Origin: Sphingobacteriales bacterium
GTDB taxonomy: Bacteria > Bacteroidota > Bacteroidia > Chitinophagales > Chitinophagaceae
DNA length: 64,000 bases
Direction of reading: 5' to 3'
NCBI GenBank assembly: GCA_016219985.1
Contig: JACRJO010000013.1
Span: 1 to 64,000, forward strand
The notes beneath the pieces were generated by a model that saw only the letters and a program-made list of their open reading frames with translations, was not told the DNA's origin and ran no database searches. The translations under genes were made by a program, and so were the position numbers. Every line of letters begins with the position of its first letter. Position 1 is the stretch's first letter. Of this stretch, positions 51,444 through 60,684 are shown one piece after another.

Positions 51444-53072
51444 TTATCTCTTTCTCCGGAATACAATACCCGAGCTCTTCTGGAAATCCGAGCTGAAGCG
51501 GAGATTATATACATCTTCACCATCCCGGATCACGAGCAGCCCGGTATTGGGCGGGTATTTGCCGAGGCTTTCGGCAAACATCACCAGGGTAAAGGAATCA
51601 ATTCCTTCCGGCATATAGATGGTTTTGCGGATCGCCGAACTTTTCAGACCCTGACCGGGCATCACCACTTCCCCGTTCAGGAATACGCTTACGGTATCCC
51701 CGTCAATCTCCCCGTTATCATAAAGAGAAAGAAGCAGGCTGTCGGATTTGAAATTCACTTCCTGGGAAAATTCAGATTTCCGGCCGGCAATGACGGATGA
51801 TTTTTTAATCGGGTCTTCCGATGGTTTTTTGATCACCAGGGCTGCAGGATCCCTGGTCGTTTCTTTGCGCGGAGCAGGGGCCGGATTGCTGATTATCGTT
51901 TTGTCCGCAATGGACGGCAGGCCCCCCGTCTCTTTTTTCTTATTTTCCGCCGCTTTTATCTCAACCGGCTGCACAAGAGCTACCGGCCTGGGCTTTGGCG
52001 GGGGAACAGGATTACCGGATTTTGATTTTTGTTCTTCCGTTTCTGGGGTTGTATTTGCTTTCGCCATTTCCGGATTCTTTACAGCGGTTGCGGCCGGCTG
52101 CGGAGTGCTGGTATTACTTTCAACGGGATTGCTCGCGGGGTTGCCGGTATTTACAGCAACAGGTATTGTTTTGCCCGGGGGAACCGACTCTTCTTTTGCT
52201 TTAATTTCTTTTACAATAGTTAGGTTATTCCTGCCGGCAGAAACAGTATCAACTGATACGGGTTTAGATGAATTTATCACCGGCTCCGGTTTTGACTCCG
52301 GGGTCGTGGCGCTTGTGCTAAGCGCAGGTGAAACAACAGGTTCATCCTGTTTCTTAACAAGAGAGGTTTCAGCAGGCAGGGGAACTTTGTTCGTTTCGGG
52401 GAGTTTGGGCCGGTGTACGGCCGTCACTTCTTTATTCTCCAGCAGGACCTCCGCCTTATCGGAGTACGCTGTATTGATGCGCTCCGGCCTGGCAATTTTT
52501 ACCACGGGGGGAGTTTCTTTTCTTTCTTTATAAAAAGCCACATCACCGGCTTTGTTCAGTTCTTCGAGGTGGGGAAATATCTTGGAGGCGGTCAGGTCCT
52601 TTTCTTCTGCCAGTGTCAGTTTACCGCTAACGGCATAGTATTTCCTGTTGGCATTTGTCTTCCAGGTTCCGTCCAGGTACCAGGTGCTGTCGTTCTTATT
52701 GCGCCGGAAAGTGCTGGTCACCCTGATCCGTTTATCCAGTTTTCCCCGGAAATTATAGGAAACGATCTCATCATCGGTCACTTCGCAGATATCCCCTTCG
52801 ATGGTACCCTTTACCCGTTTCAGGATAAAATAGAGTGTGTCGTTGACGATAAATTCGCTGCGGGAATAGCCATAGACCTTCCCTTTGTATTCAGTCAGGG
52901 CGATCTCAAAAGACTGGTCTTTCCTTACCGTGGCGCTGTCGTTGTGTACAGAACCCACCCAGAGTCCGGTCAGGGACTGGCCGTAAAAAAAAACAGGGGT
53001 TAGAAGGAACAGGAAATTAAGCCAAAGGTTTTTGGAGTGAAGGATGGATTTCACGAAGGAGCAGGTCAGCAT
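51444..53072 (-). CDS. Secreted Pro/Thr/Lys-rich protein of unknown function
   Basis: A 542-residue protein with an N-terminal hydrophobic signal (LWLNFLFLLTPVFFYGQ). Residues 30-170 are beta-rich (LTGLWVGSVHNDSATVRKDQ, DGTWKTNANRKYYAVSGKLTL). Residues 200-430 are low complexity, rich in Pro, Thr, Lys and Val, probably an extended linker. The C-terminal 110 residues (LLLSLYDNGEIDGDTVSVFLNG ... MFAESLGKYPPNTGLLVI) form a compact domain seen in several Bacteroidota surface proteins. The start codon overlaps the end of mnmH by 55 bases, so the true start may lie slightly later. Confidence 0.78.
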   Translation of the reverse strand: MLTCSFVKSILHSKNLWLNFLFLLTPVFFYGQSLTGLWVGSVHNDSATVRKDQSFEIALTEYKGKVYGYSRSEFIVNDTLYFILKRVKGTIEGDICEVTDDEIVSYNFRGKLDKRIRVTSTFRRNKNDSTWYLDGTWKTNANRKYYAVSGKLTLAEEKDLTASKIFPHLEELNKAGDVAFYKERKETPPVVKIARPERINTAYSDKAEVLLENKEVTAVHRPKLPETNKVPLPAETSLVKKQDEPVVSPALSTSATTPESKPEPVINSSKPVSVDTVSAGRNNLTIVKEIKAKEESVPPGKTIPVAVNTGNPASNPVESNTSTPQPAATAVKNPEMAKANTTPETEEQKSKSGNPVPPPKPRPVALVQPVEIKAAENKKKETGGLPSIADKTIISNPAPAPRKETTRDPAALVIKKPSEDPIKKSSVIAGRKSEFSQEVNFKSDSLLLSLYDNGEIDGDTVSVFLNGEVVMPGQGLKSSAIRKTIYMPEGIDSFTLVMFAESLGKYPPNTGLLVIRDGEDVYNLRFSSDFQKSSGIVFRRKR

Positions 53073-54186
53073 TTTCAGTACTTACGGATTTACAATTTAC
53101 TGTATGTAATAACGAATCCGCCCCCTCCCGATTGTGCAGGGACCGGAAATAAAACTTGTCATAGTATTTGAGCAAAATTTCGAAACTTTCACTGATTTTG
53201 CCCTCTTTTAGTAGCAAAATGGCCGTTTTTGCGTTCAAATGGCCTAATTTCTGGCTAATTCGCTCAATCGCAGAAACCAGGCTTTCGGGGTCTAACCGGC
53301 CATATTCCGGTACAATATGCTTTAGTCTTTCCTCAAAAGGGATGTCCAGGAACCAGACCGGGGAGCGCCGCATGTTTTTCCAGAGTTCGTTGGGCAGGTT
53401 CACCAGGCCGATCCGCTGAGATTCGTCTTCCAGCCAGATGGCTTGTGCCGGATACGAACTTTCGGGTGCCATCGACTCGTCCTGACATCCTGCCTGTCCG
53501 GCAGGCAGGATGACAACCTGCCTGTCCGGCAGGCAGGCTAACAACTGACAACTGAGAATATTTTCAAACATCTCCTGCGTCGGTTGCGGCGGCAGCCCGA
53601 TATTGCCGAAGGCGGATCCTTTATGACCGGCGATGCTTTCGAGGTCGATCACCTTCTCCCCTTTTTCTTTTAAAACCGACAATAATTCCGTTTTACCTGA
53701 GCCGGTAAACCCACCGAGAATTTTAAATGGGTAGGGTTGTTTAAAGCTATCCAGCACATGGTTCCGGAATTTTTTATAACCGCCTGCAAGGGTAAACACT
53801 TTGAACCCGTAGAGATCGAGTAACCAGGATACGGCGCCGCTGCGCATCCCGCCTCTCCAGCAATAGACGAGAATAATCTTCGATTCATGGTTTGGGGGCT
53901 GTGTATCCTCCGCTGCCGGCTGCCGGCTGACAAGGGCCTCCACTTCTTCCACCATTTTCCGCATTTTCGGACCGAAGAAATCAAGCCCGATTTTTATGGC
54001 TTCTTCGCGGCTTCGCTGTTTGTAGGCGGTACCGACTTCTTTGCGTTCTTCATCAGTAAATAAAGGAAGAGAATGGGCGCCGGGAATATGGGCGTGTTTG
54101 TATTCACCGGGGGAACGGACATCGAAAACCGGGTATTGCTTTGCCAGTTCGAGAAAGGGTCCGATATGTATTCTTTCAGCGGCCAT
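53017..54186 (-). CDS. mnmH: tRNA 2-selenouridine synthase, with an in-frame repeat insertion
   Basis: A 389-residue rhodanese/P-loop enzyme that exchanges sulfur for selenium (via a geranylated intermediate) on U34 of tRNA using selenophosphate from SelD. The rhodanese nucleophile is in LVYCWRGGMRSGAVSW; Walker A is ILGGFTGSGKTELLSVL; QPTQEMFENILS and WLEDESQRIG are conserved. Between the last two, about 27-30 extra residues (LPDRQVVILPAGQAGCQDE) encode two copies of the CCTGCCTG...CAGGCAGG palindrome (53489-53509, 53517-53537). The frame is preserved, so the protein may still work with an inserted loop. Confidence 0.93.
   Translation of the reverse strand: MAAERIHIGPFLELAKQYPVFDVRSPGEYKHAHIPGAHSLPLFTDEERKEVGTAYKQRSREEAIKIGLDFFGPKMRKMVEEVEALVSRQPAAEDTQPPNHESKIILVYCWRGGMRSGAVSWLLDLYGFKVFTLAGGYKKFRNHVLDSFKQPYPFKILGGFTGSGKTELLSVLKEKGEKVIDLESIAGHKGSAFGNIGLPPQPTQEMFENILSCQLLACLPDRQVVILPAGQAGCQDESMAPESSYPAQAIWLEDESQRIGLVNLPNELWKNMRRSPVWFLDIPFEERLKHIVPEYGRLDPESLVSAIERISQKLGHLNAKTAILLLKEGKISESFEILLKYYDKFYFRSLHNREGADSLLHTVNCKSVSTENADLLLREIHPSLQKPLA
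53489..53537. repeat. Double palindrome inserted in frame in mnmH
   Basis: Two copies of CCTGCCTGTCCGGCAGGCAGG (one of 21 bases at 53489-53509, one at 53517-53537) separated by seven bases. They code for LPDRQVV and LPAGQAGC, absent from normal MnmH. Confidence 0.85.
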
Positions 54187-54235
54187 AAACCAGTGCGGAA
54201 ATTAATAATAGCTCAAGGGATCGTCAAAAAATTAT

Positions 54236-54264
54236 AAAAAAAGCTGCCCGGTTAAAGAGCAGCT
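54236..54264 (-). terminator. Intrinsic terminator after rho
   Basis: On the minus strand AGCTGC (54259-54264) pairs with GCAGCT (54242-54247), and seven T follow (54236-54242). It lies about 30 bases behind the rho stop codon. Confidence 0.75.
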
Positions 54265-54291
54265 GTATTCAATATAGTTCAGGCTGACTGA

Positions 54292-55917
54292 TTACCGGTT
54301 CATACTGGCCAGGAACTCTTCATTATCCTTGGTGCCCTTCATCCGGTTCTGCAGCTCACGCATGGCTTCTTCGGTGTTCATATCGGTGAGGTAAACACGG
54401 AGCAGGTTCATCCGCTGCAATACATCTCTTTCGAGAAGCAGGTCATCGCGGCGGGTGCTGGAAGCCACAATATCGATGGCCGGGAAGATCCGTTTGTTGG
54501 AAAGACGGCGGTCGAGCTGGAGTTCCATATTACCGGTACCCTTGAATTCCTCGAAGATCACTTCATCCATTTTACTTCCGGTATCCACCAGGGCGGTAGC
54601 GATGATGGTTAAGGAACCGCCGCCTTCAATTTTACGGGCTGCTCCAAAGAATTGTTTGGGTTTCTGCATCGCGTTGGCTTCCACACCACCCGATAATACT
54701 TTACCGGAAGCCGGCGCCACGGTATTGTGTGCGCGGGCCAGGCGGGTAATGGAATCCAGCAGGATCACCACATCATGCCCGCATTCCACGAGCCGTTTGG
54801 CTTTTTGCAGGGCGATCGTGGACACTTTTACGTGTTTTTCAGCAGGTTCATCGAAAGTGGAAGCGATCACTTCTCCTTTAATGCTGCGTTCCATATCGGT
54901 TACCTCTTCCGGGCGTTCATCCACCAGCACCACCATCAGGTAACACTCGGGGTGATTCGCCGCAATGGCATTGGCCACGGCTTTCAGCAGCATGGTCTTA
55001 CCGGTCTTGGGCTGCGCCACGATCAGACCGCGTTGTCCTTTACCGATGGGGGTAAAGAGATCCATGATCCGCGTGGAATAATCGGATGCCGTGGTGAAGA
55101 GATTCAGTTTTTCGAAGGGGAACAAAGGGGTGAGGTAGTCAAAGGGGACCCGGTCGCGCACTTCTTCGGGACTCTTCCCGTTGATGGTATCCACTTTTAA
55201 TAACGCAAAGTATTTTTCTCCTTCCTTCGGCGGACGAACGGCACCGTGCACGGTATCACCGGTCTTTAATCCGAATAATTTGATCTGGGAGGGAGAAACA
55301 TATACGTCATCCGGGGAGGATAAATAGTTGTAGTCAGAAGAGCGAAGGAAGCCATAGCCATCAGGCATCATTTCGAGCACGCCTTCACCGAGGATCACCC
55401 CGTCAAACTCCACATTGAACTGTTGTTCCCGGCGGGGAGGATAAAACTTATTGCTGGCGGCACTGTTTTCCCCGGACTGCTGGCTGGCTTCATTCAGGAT
55501 CGCCTGCGCCAGTTGTTCGGTTTTATTATCGACCTCCGTTTCTGCGTTTACCAGGGGTTCTTCTGTAATGGTTTCTTCAACCACGGGTTTTTCATCGGAT
55601 TTTTTGCGGCCTTTTTTAACAGGGGCTTCTTTTTTTATGGGCATATTGGGTTTTTTAGGGGCGGGTTTTTCTTCTCCGCCGCTCTCTACTACGGCTTCTT
55701 CACTGCCGCCTGTACTGGTACTTGTTTTGACGATCCGTTTGCGTTTACCATCTTCAGAAGGTTTGGCTCCTTTGGCGCCGGCAATAGCCTGGCCATCAAG
55801 AATTTTATAAACGAGGTCCTGTTTACTCAGCTTTTTGGCGTTAGGGATTTTCAACTGGTCAGCAATGTCCAGCAGTTCAGGAACGAGCATGTCGTTCAGT
55901 TGGAGAATATCATACAT
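54292..55917 (-). CDS. rho: Transcription termination factor Rho
   Basis: A 541-residue hexameric RNA helicase. The Rho-N domain ([20 protein letters not shown]) is at 14-45, then a low-complexity, Lys/Glu/Pro-rich insert of about 120 residues, typical of Bacteroidota, then the cold-shock RNA-binding domain with [20 protein letters not shown]. The ATPase has Walker [29 protein letters not shown] and the Q-loop region [12 protein letters not shown]. The core is intact; the insert is not homologous to E. coli Rho. An intrinsic terminator follows. Confidence 0.97.
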   Translation of the reverse strand: MYDILQLNDMLVPELLDIADQLKIPNAKKLSKQDLVYKILDGQAIAGAKGAKPSEDGKRKRIVKTSTSTGGSEEAVVESGGEEKPAPKKPNMPIKKEAPVKKGRKKSDEKPVVEETITEEPLVNAETEVDNKTEQLAQAILNEASQQSGENSAASNKFYPPRREQQFNVEFDGVILGEGVLEMMPDGYGFLRSSDYNYLSSPDDVYVSPSQIKLFGLKTGDTVHGAVRPPKEGEKYFALLKVDTINGKSPEEVRDRVPFDYLTPLFPFEKLNLFTTASDYSTRIMDLFTPIGKGQRGLIVAQPKTGKTMLLKAVANAIAANHPECYLMVVLVDERPEEVTDMERSIKGEVIASTFDEPAEKHVKVSTIALQKAKRLVECGHDVVILLDSITRLARAHNTVAPASGKVLSGGVEANAMQKPKQFFGAARKIEGGGSLTIIATALVDTGSKMDEVIFEEFKGTGNMELQLDRRLSNKRIFPAIDIVASSTRRDDLLLERDVLQRMNLLRVYLTDMNTEEAMRELQNRMKGTKDNEEFLASMNR

Positions 55918-56212
55918 ATTAAAAACTTGAGGTTAGTCACAACTCGCGGTCACCAATCTTGGAATCTGAAAAATTTGAGTTTATGTTGAATGAAACAGGC
56001 AGGTAAATGATGAGCCAATTGCCTTGGGAGCTAAACTTATCGGCCTCTTTCCGCTGCAAGTATACAGCTAATTCGGGGAAAATCAAAAATTTTTGGCTGC
56101 GGGAGGCTGATTCCGGGCGCTTGAATCAACGCCGGCAGTCAGCAGAAAAACAAGGGTTTAGGGCAAAAAACCGAATTAGCGGAATCACTGCTGAATGCTG
56201 CTTTCCATGTTT

Positions 56213-56220
56213 TACCTTTG
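56213..56220 (+). promoter_or_regulatory. -7 box of asnS
   Basis: TACCTTTG, 20 bases before the ATG at 56241. It excludes the in-frame upstream starts beginning at 56007. Confidence 0.6.
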
Positions 56221-56240
56221 CCCCTCGCAAAACAGCTATT

Positions 56241-57683
56241 ATGTTCAACAAACGAATCAAGATCAAAGCGCTGCTGGCAGCGGAACCGGCCGGCCAGGAA
56301 GTAACCGTGATGGGATGGGTGCGGACCTTCCGCAACAACCAGTTTATTGCATTAAATGATGGCAGTACCAATAATAATTTACAGGTAGTGCTGACATTGG
56401 GAGCTTTCCCGGATGAATTGTTGAAACGCATTACCACATCTGCTTCCCTGAAAGTTACGGGTACGGTTGTGCCGTCCCTGGGAAAGGGACAAAAAATGGA
56501 TCTGAACGCCGCTGCGGTTGAAGTACTGGGTGACAGTGATGCGGAGAAATACCCGCTGCAGCCCAAGAAGCACAGCCTTGAGTTTTTACGGGAGAAAGCA
56601 CACCTGCGATTCCGTACCAGCACATTTGGTTCGGTTTTCCGTGTACGCCATGCACTGGCTTTTGCCATACATAAGTTCTTCAATGAAAAAGGCTTTGTGT
56701 ACATGCATACACCCATCATTACGGCCAGTGATGCGGAAGGCGCCGGGGAGATGTTCCGTGTTACAACTTTACCCATGGACGGGACCGCTCCGAAAAATGA
56801 GGACGGCAGCATTAATTATAAGGAAGATTTTTTTGGCCGTAGCACCAATCTTACCGTAAGCGGGCAACTGGAAGGAGAGTTGGGGGCTACAGCATTTGGG
56901 GATATTTATACATTTGGTCCCACTTTCCGCGCCGAAAACAGCAATACCACCCGTCACCTGGCGGAATTCTGGATGATCGAACCGGAAATGGCCTTTTATG
57001 ACCTCGAGGACAATATGAACCTGGCCGAAGAATTCATTAAATATATTATCCGGTATGCGATGGGCAATAACCGGGAAGACCTTGAATTCCTGGCCACGCG
57101 GCTGGCGGATGAAGAAAAACAACTGCCCCAGGACAAACGCAGTGAAATGGGACTGATCGAAAAACTGGAGTTTGTACTGAATAATAATTTTGAACGCCTG
57201 ACCTATACCGACGCGGTTACTATTCTCCGTGAGAGCAATCACAATAAGAAAAAGAAATTCCAGTACGAAGTGACCGGATGGGGTATGGATCTGCAGAGTG
57301 AGCACGAACGCTACCTGGTGGAGAAACATTTTAAGAAACCGGTGATCCTGTACAATTACCCTGCTGCCATCAAGGCTTTTTATATGCGACAGAATGAAGA
57401 CGGGAGAACCGTGGCAGCCATGGATATACTGGCCCCGGGAATCGGCGAGATCGTGGGCGGTTCACAGCGGGAAGAAAGACAGGATAAACTGGAATCCAGG
57501 ATGAAAGAGATCGGGATTCCTGCGGACGAACTCTGGTGGTACCTGGATACCCGGCGCTTCGGCACAGTACCGCATGCCGGTTTTGGGCTGGGTTTTGAGC
57601 GGATGGTACAGTTTGTAACGGGAATGACAAATATCCGGGATGTAATTGCATTTCCGAGGACGCCTGGAAGCGCGGAGTTTTAA
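56241..57683 (+). CDS. asnS: Asparagine--tRNA ligase
   Basis: A 480-residue class IIb synthetase. The N-terminal anticodon-binding OB fold has [20 protein letters not shown]; the catalytic domain has motif 1 around [27 protein letters not shown], motif 2 [24 protein letters not shown] and motif 3 [15 protein letters not shown]. Start at 56241 fits both the family and the promoter. It charges tRNA-Asn in translation. The frame is open a further 78 codons upstream but would cross the promoter. Confidence 0.97.
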   Translation: MFNKRIKIKALLAAEPAGQEVTVMGWVRTFRNNQFIALNDGSTNNNLQVVLTLGAFPDELLKRITTSASLKVTGTVVPSLGKGQKMDLNAAAVEVLGDSDAEKYPLQPKKHSLEFLREKAHLRFRTSTFGSVFRVRHALAFAIHKFFNEKGFVYMHTPIITASDAEGAGEMFRVTTLPMDGTAPKNEDGSINYKEDFFGRSTNLTVSGQLEGELGATAFGDIYTFGPTFRAENSNTTRHLAEFWMIEPEMAFYDLEDNMNLAEEFIKYIIRYAMGNNREDLEFLATRLADEEKQLPQDKRSEMGLIEKLEFVLNNNFERLTYTDAVTILRESNHNKKKKFQYEVTGWGMDLQSEHERYLVEKHFKKPVILYNYPAAIKAFYMRQNEDGRTVAAMDILAPGIGEIVGGSQREERQDKLESRMKEIGIPADELWWYLDTRRFGTVPHAGFGLGFERMVQFVTGMTNIRDVIAFPRTPGSAEF

Positions 57684-58076
57684 GCTGTCCGCTGCCTGCT
57701 CTGATACTGATCCGATACTTCTTCGATATTTCTTCGCAAATTGTCGAAGCAATCCCGAACAAGCCTCGAAGGAAACTAGAACCACCCAGGGAAGGAGCTA
57801 CGAGCTAATAGCTATGAGTTACAAGTGGCGAGCGGCAAATAGTACTGTACCTCGCCCCTCACCCCCTCGCCGCTCATGGCTCATCACCCACTCCTTCGGC
57901 CAGGGGTCTCCCTTTTGAAATCTTTAAAGCCGGGTGTAGGGTGTTATGGGGCCAGGTGATTCTTTCTTATATCTGCCGGCAGCCCAGTGATAATAAGTAA
58001 GACGTCAGGTCCCCGGGGCAATAGTTTGTTAAGGCCGGTTGCGGCTGGAGGAGGCCGGGCCAGGGAAGGGATCATC
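57684..58076. repeat. Gene-free stretch with REP-like repeats
   Basis: No gene is seen. A unit at 57892-57940 (CCTTCGGCCAGGGGTCTCCC...AAAGCCGGG) recurs in shorter form at 63177-63221. A second unit at 58010-58069 (CCCCGGGGCAATAGTTTGTT, then GGTTGCGGCTGGAGGAGGCC) recurs as a direct copy at 58521-58580 and partly at 63240-63275. These bracket the transposase fragments. Confidence 0.65.
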
Positions 58077-58183
58077 CGGTAGAAGAAGGAATCGTGGAAA
58101 GACCGGAACACTATTTATACAGCAGTACCCGGGATTACCAGGCTGCTGATAAGGTGGGATTGCTAAAAGTAAATTTCCTGTAA
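58068..58183 (+). pseudogene. 3' fragment of an IS200-like/REP-associated transposase (RAYT)
   Basis: Translation from 58068 ends in PVEEGIVERPEHYLYSSTRD...VGLLKVNFL and TAA at 58181-58183. This is the usual C terminus of RAYT-type tyrosine transposases in Bacteroidota (NPVxxGIVxxPEDYLYSSARDY). The catalytic HUH region and all other parts are missing. Confidence 0.75.
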
Positions 58184-58278
58184 GTAGAGGTTTTGACGGC
58201 CCTGAGCCGCAGGCTCAGGCCAGCCGTCTTAGATTTGTAATTTTCTTATTTTTAAGACGAGGAAAAGAACACCACGGA

Positions 58279-58488
58279 CACGGACAGCGAGGCTTTGATG
58301 TTAAGGAATGCCGGACAGAGAAATTCATAATGCAAAAACTGGCCTACATTCATAATAACCCCTGTTCGGGTAAATGGATGCTGGCGCCAGATATATTGCA
58401 ATACCCGTACAGCTCGGCTGGGTTCTATATCAGTGGTAAACAAGGGAAGTATTGCGTAAAAGATTACCGGGAATTTCTGAAATTTTAG
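58279..58488 (+). pseudogene. Second RAYT 3' fragment, different subgroup
   Basis: The frame reads GFDVKECRTEKFIMQKLAYI, HNNPCSGKWMLA, YPYSSAGFYISG and DYREFLKF before TAG at 58486-58488. It matches the C-terminal half of another RAYT subgroup (EKxxQKLxYIHNNPCSGKW). Again the HUH motif and catalytic Tyr are gone. Two different remnants so close suggest repeated insertion and decay at this place. 58489-58950 contains only the 58521-58580 repeat and no supportable gene. Confidence 0.75.
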
Positions 58489-58520
58489 GAATGAGTATTA
58501 TAGGGCGCCACAAGCTATGG

Positions 58521-58580
58521 ATCCCGGGGCAATTGTTTGTCAGGGCTGGTTGCGGTTGGAGGAGACCCGTCGGGAAAGGA
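58521..58580 (+). repeat. Direct repeat flanking the RAYT remnants
   Basis: ATCCCGGGGCAATTGTTTGT followed by CAGGGCTGGTTGCGGTTGGA is a diverged direct copy of 58010-58069. With that copy it brackets both transposase fragments. Confidence 0.65.
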
Positions 58581-58950
58581 AATGATAAAGAATTAATCCC
58601 GACTGTTTGCAGAAGTGATTTTTATATTTATCTTAGTATAGATTCGCCCACACTATTAATTTGGGTGATACCTTATCCCTGAAGAAAAGTTACTACCTGA
58701 TATGAACAAAAAAACGTAGTGCTCTGTTTAGTTAGTCTTTTCTTTTGATTCACGGTTGATGATTCTCATTAACTGAAAATTTTGGCAATAGACAAATATC
58801 TATGAATCGTACCCGTTTACTCCGATATGTATATTTTACCGGCAAGACAGAAGTTATGACCAGGCTTACAGTACTCAGGCATTCCAACCTGGTATGATTG
58901 CCATGTTATTTCATAATCCAAAAATTCTATCATTAAAAAATAAAACCATC

Positions 58951-59661
58951 ATGAAACTCTCTACCAAATTAAAAAACGGAATCCTGATCGTTGCAGCGCT
59001 ATTTGGAACAGTCATTGCTGGTGCGCAAAGTGGTAATGTGGGTATCGGCACCAATACACCAAACAGCAATGCTGCTCTTGAGTTGGCAGCCACCAACAAA
59101 GGTTTTTTGCCGAACCGTGTATCACTATCAGCTACCAATTCCCCGCTTCCGCTGACTGCACATATAGAGGGTATGTTGGTATATAATACTGCTACTGCAG
59201 GCACTTCACCGGTTAATGTATACCCTGGCTGGTATTATAACGATGGTACGCAATGGGTGCGGCTGGCAAGTAATAATTTTGGTAATACCAAAATATTTGC
59301 TACGGGCACTTTTACCTGTCCTTATAATGGGGGGGCGGGCGGCACCGGTTTCGCTACAGGTTTAAGCATCGCTATACCTTCTGATGGATGGTATTATATC
59401 GAATCCGGACTCACCATCGGATCCGATTGCAACGATTATTGGATGTATATTAATACACCATCTGGTGCTGCTGATATCTGGCGGGTTTATTGTTCAGTTG
59501 CTGCCAATTCTCTTTATGTTCCGCGGGAGCAATCCCGCATGTTATTTCTCACCGCAGGTAGTTATCCTATTTTAGCTGGTAAAAGTAATCTTGTTGTTCC
59601 TACGCAATGTAATATTGGTAACCCAGTGGTGTATGTATCTGCAGTTAAAATTCAGAATTAG
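58951..59661 (+). CDS. Secreted protein of unknown function, first of a paralogous set
   Basis: A 236-residue exported protein. The signal peptide (NGILIVAALFGTVIAGAQ) fixes the start at 58951. The mature N terminus reads SGNVGIGTNTPNSNAALELA, a motif shared with the next two genes and common in Bacteroidota surface and tail-fibre-like proteins. The middle has GMLVYNTATAG and YYNDGTQWVRLAS; the C-terminal domain is beta-rich (KIFATGTFTCPYNGGAGGTG). No T9SS signal is present. Function is unknown. Confidence 0.8.
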   Translation: MKLSTKLKNGILIVAALFGTVIAGAQSGNVGIGTNTPNSNAALELAATNKGFLPNRVSLSATNSPLPLTAHIEGMLVYNTATAGTSPVNVYPGWYYNDGTQWVRLASNNFGNTKIFATGTFTCPYNGGAGGTGFATGLSIAIPSDGWYYIESGLTIGSDCNDYWMYINTPSGAADIWRVYCSVAANSLYVPREQSRMLFLTAGSYPILAGKSNLVVPTQCNIGNPVVYVSAVKIQN

Positions 59662-59735
59662 GCATGTTTTTCAGATACACATAATGTGCTATTCATGAGA
59701 TGATCAATTCTCAAAACAGAAATCAATGCTACTCC

Positions 59736-60635
59736 ATGAAAAAATTTATCCCAACCATTTTCTTAATCACAGCTATGTATAGCACTGGCTATACACAAAC
59801 AGGAAATACTGGTATTGGCACTTCAACACCCGGTTCAAAACTCACCGTGAATGGTTCACTGGCTGCCAATTACCGGTCAGAGGCAGCCACCACTGCCACA
59901 ATTGGAGCTAATGACTTTTATGTAGTATGGAATGCTGGTGCTAACGGCACCCTTACATTACCGGCCGCTATCAGTGGCTCTGGCAATTACAAAGGCCGAC
60001 TTTATTATATCAAGAATACCACGGCTTCTTTTAACCTGGTGCTTGCCGCTAATGGAAGTGAATTAATTGACGGAAATCCCGGCATTTCCATCCCTTCAGG
60101 TTATGGAGTGAATATTGTGAACACCGGTGCTACCAGTGGCACCACCTGGGAAGTAGTTTCATTCATAAGCGCTTCTATTCCTCAATTCCACACCTCCTCC
60201 GTGGTTGCAGGTGCCGGTTCTGTTACCCTTACCGGGACGACTAGCACCGCAGATGTATTACCGGGTATGAGCTTGTCTGTGAATAACCCCACAGATCAAT
60301 CCCTCAATTATCTAATCAATTGCAACATTGCATTCGATGCCGGCGCAGCAACACCTTTGAATGGTGCAATTAATATGTATATACACATGATCCCTTACAT
60401 TTATGTTGATGGTGTGGCCACCAGCTTCAGGAGTTTTATTGAATCAGAACCCACCAGGATTAGCGGTGGCACGGAAGCATCTTCCAACTTCATAGGCACG
60501 ATCAATGGTACGGTTTCGCTTGCTCCGGGCAATCATACAATTGAAGTGCGATATATCATATCATCTTTCAGTAACCTGTCCACTTATACTATAAACCAGG
60601 CGGGTGGCTCGATCACCGCCACTACGATTTACTAA
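59736..60635 (+). CDS. Secreted protein, second of the set
   Basis: A 299-residue exported protein with signal peptide MKKFIPTIFLITAMYSTGYT ending in Gln. The mature N terminus TGNTGIGTSTPGSKLTVNGS is nearly identical to that of the next gene (GNTGLGTSTPGSKLTVNGS), and the following 130 residues align as well (ANDFYVVWNAG / ENDFYIVWNGA; GRLYYIKNT / GRLYFFKNT; ELIDGN / ELIDNS). The C-terminal domains differ. The start at 59736 is set by the signal peptide. Probably a surface or matrix component. Confidence 0.8.
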   Translation: MKKFIPTIFLITAMYSTGYTQTGNTGIGTSTPGSKLTVNGSLAANYRSEAATTATIGANDFYVVWNAGANGTLTLPAAISGSGNYKGRLYYIKNTTASFNLVLAANGSELIDGNPGISIPSGYGVNIVNTGATSGTTWEVVSFISASIPQFHTSSVVAGAGSVTLTGTTSTADVLPGMSLSVNNPTDQSLNYLINCNIAFDAGAATPLNGAINMYIHMIPYIYVDGVATSFRSFIESEPTRISGGTEASSNFIGTINGTVSLAPGNHTIEVRYIISSFSNLSTYTINQAGGSITATTIY

Positions 60636-60684
60636 ACCTAAACTCACATCCTTAATAAACTTGAGCAATCCTAAAACAAATGCA

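Noticed and set aside
51748..52533. 261-codon plus-strand frame opposite the Pro/Thr-rich secreted protein
   Set aside because: Low-complexity mirror of the minus-strand linker; no motif or promoter.
56007..56240. 78-codon extension of AsnRS
   Set aside because: It crosses the TACCTTTG promoter, and AsnRS of other bacteria starts at the OB fold.
58452..58682. 76-codon plus-strand frame after the RAYT remnants
   Set aside because: It translates the 60-bp repeat (58521-58580) and the tail of the transposase fragment in another frame; no independent evidence of a gene.
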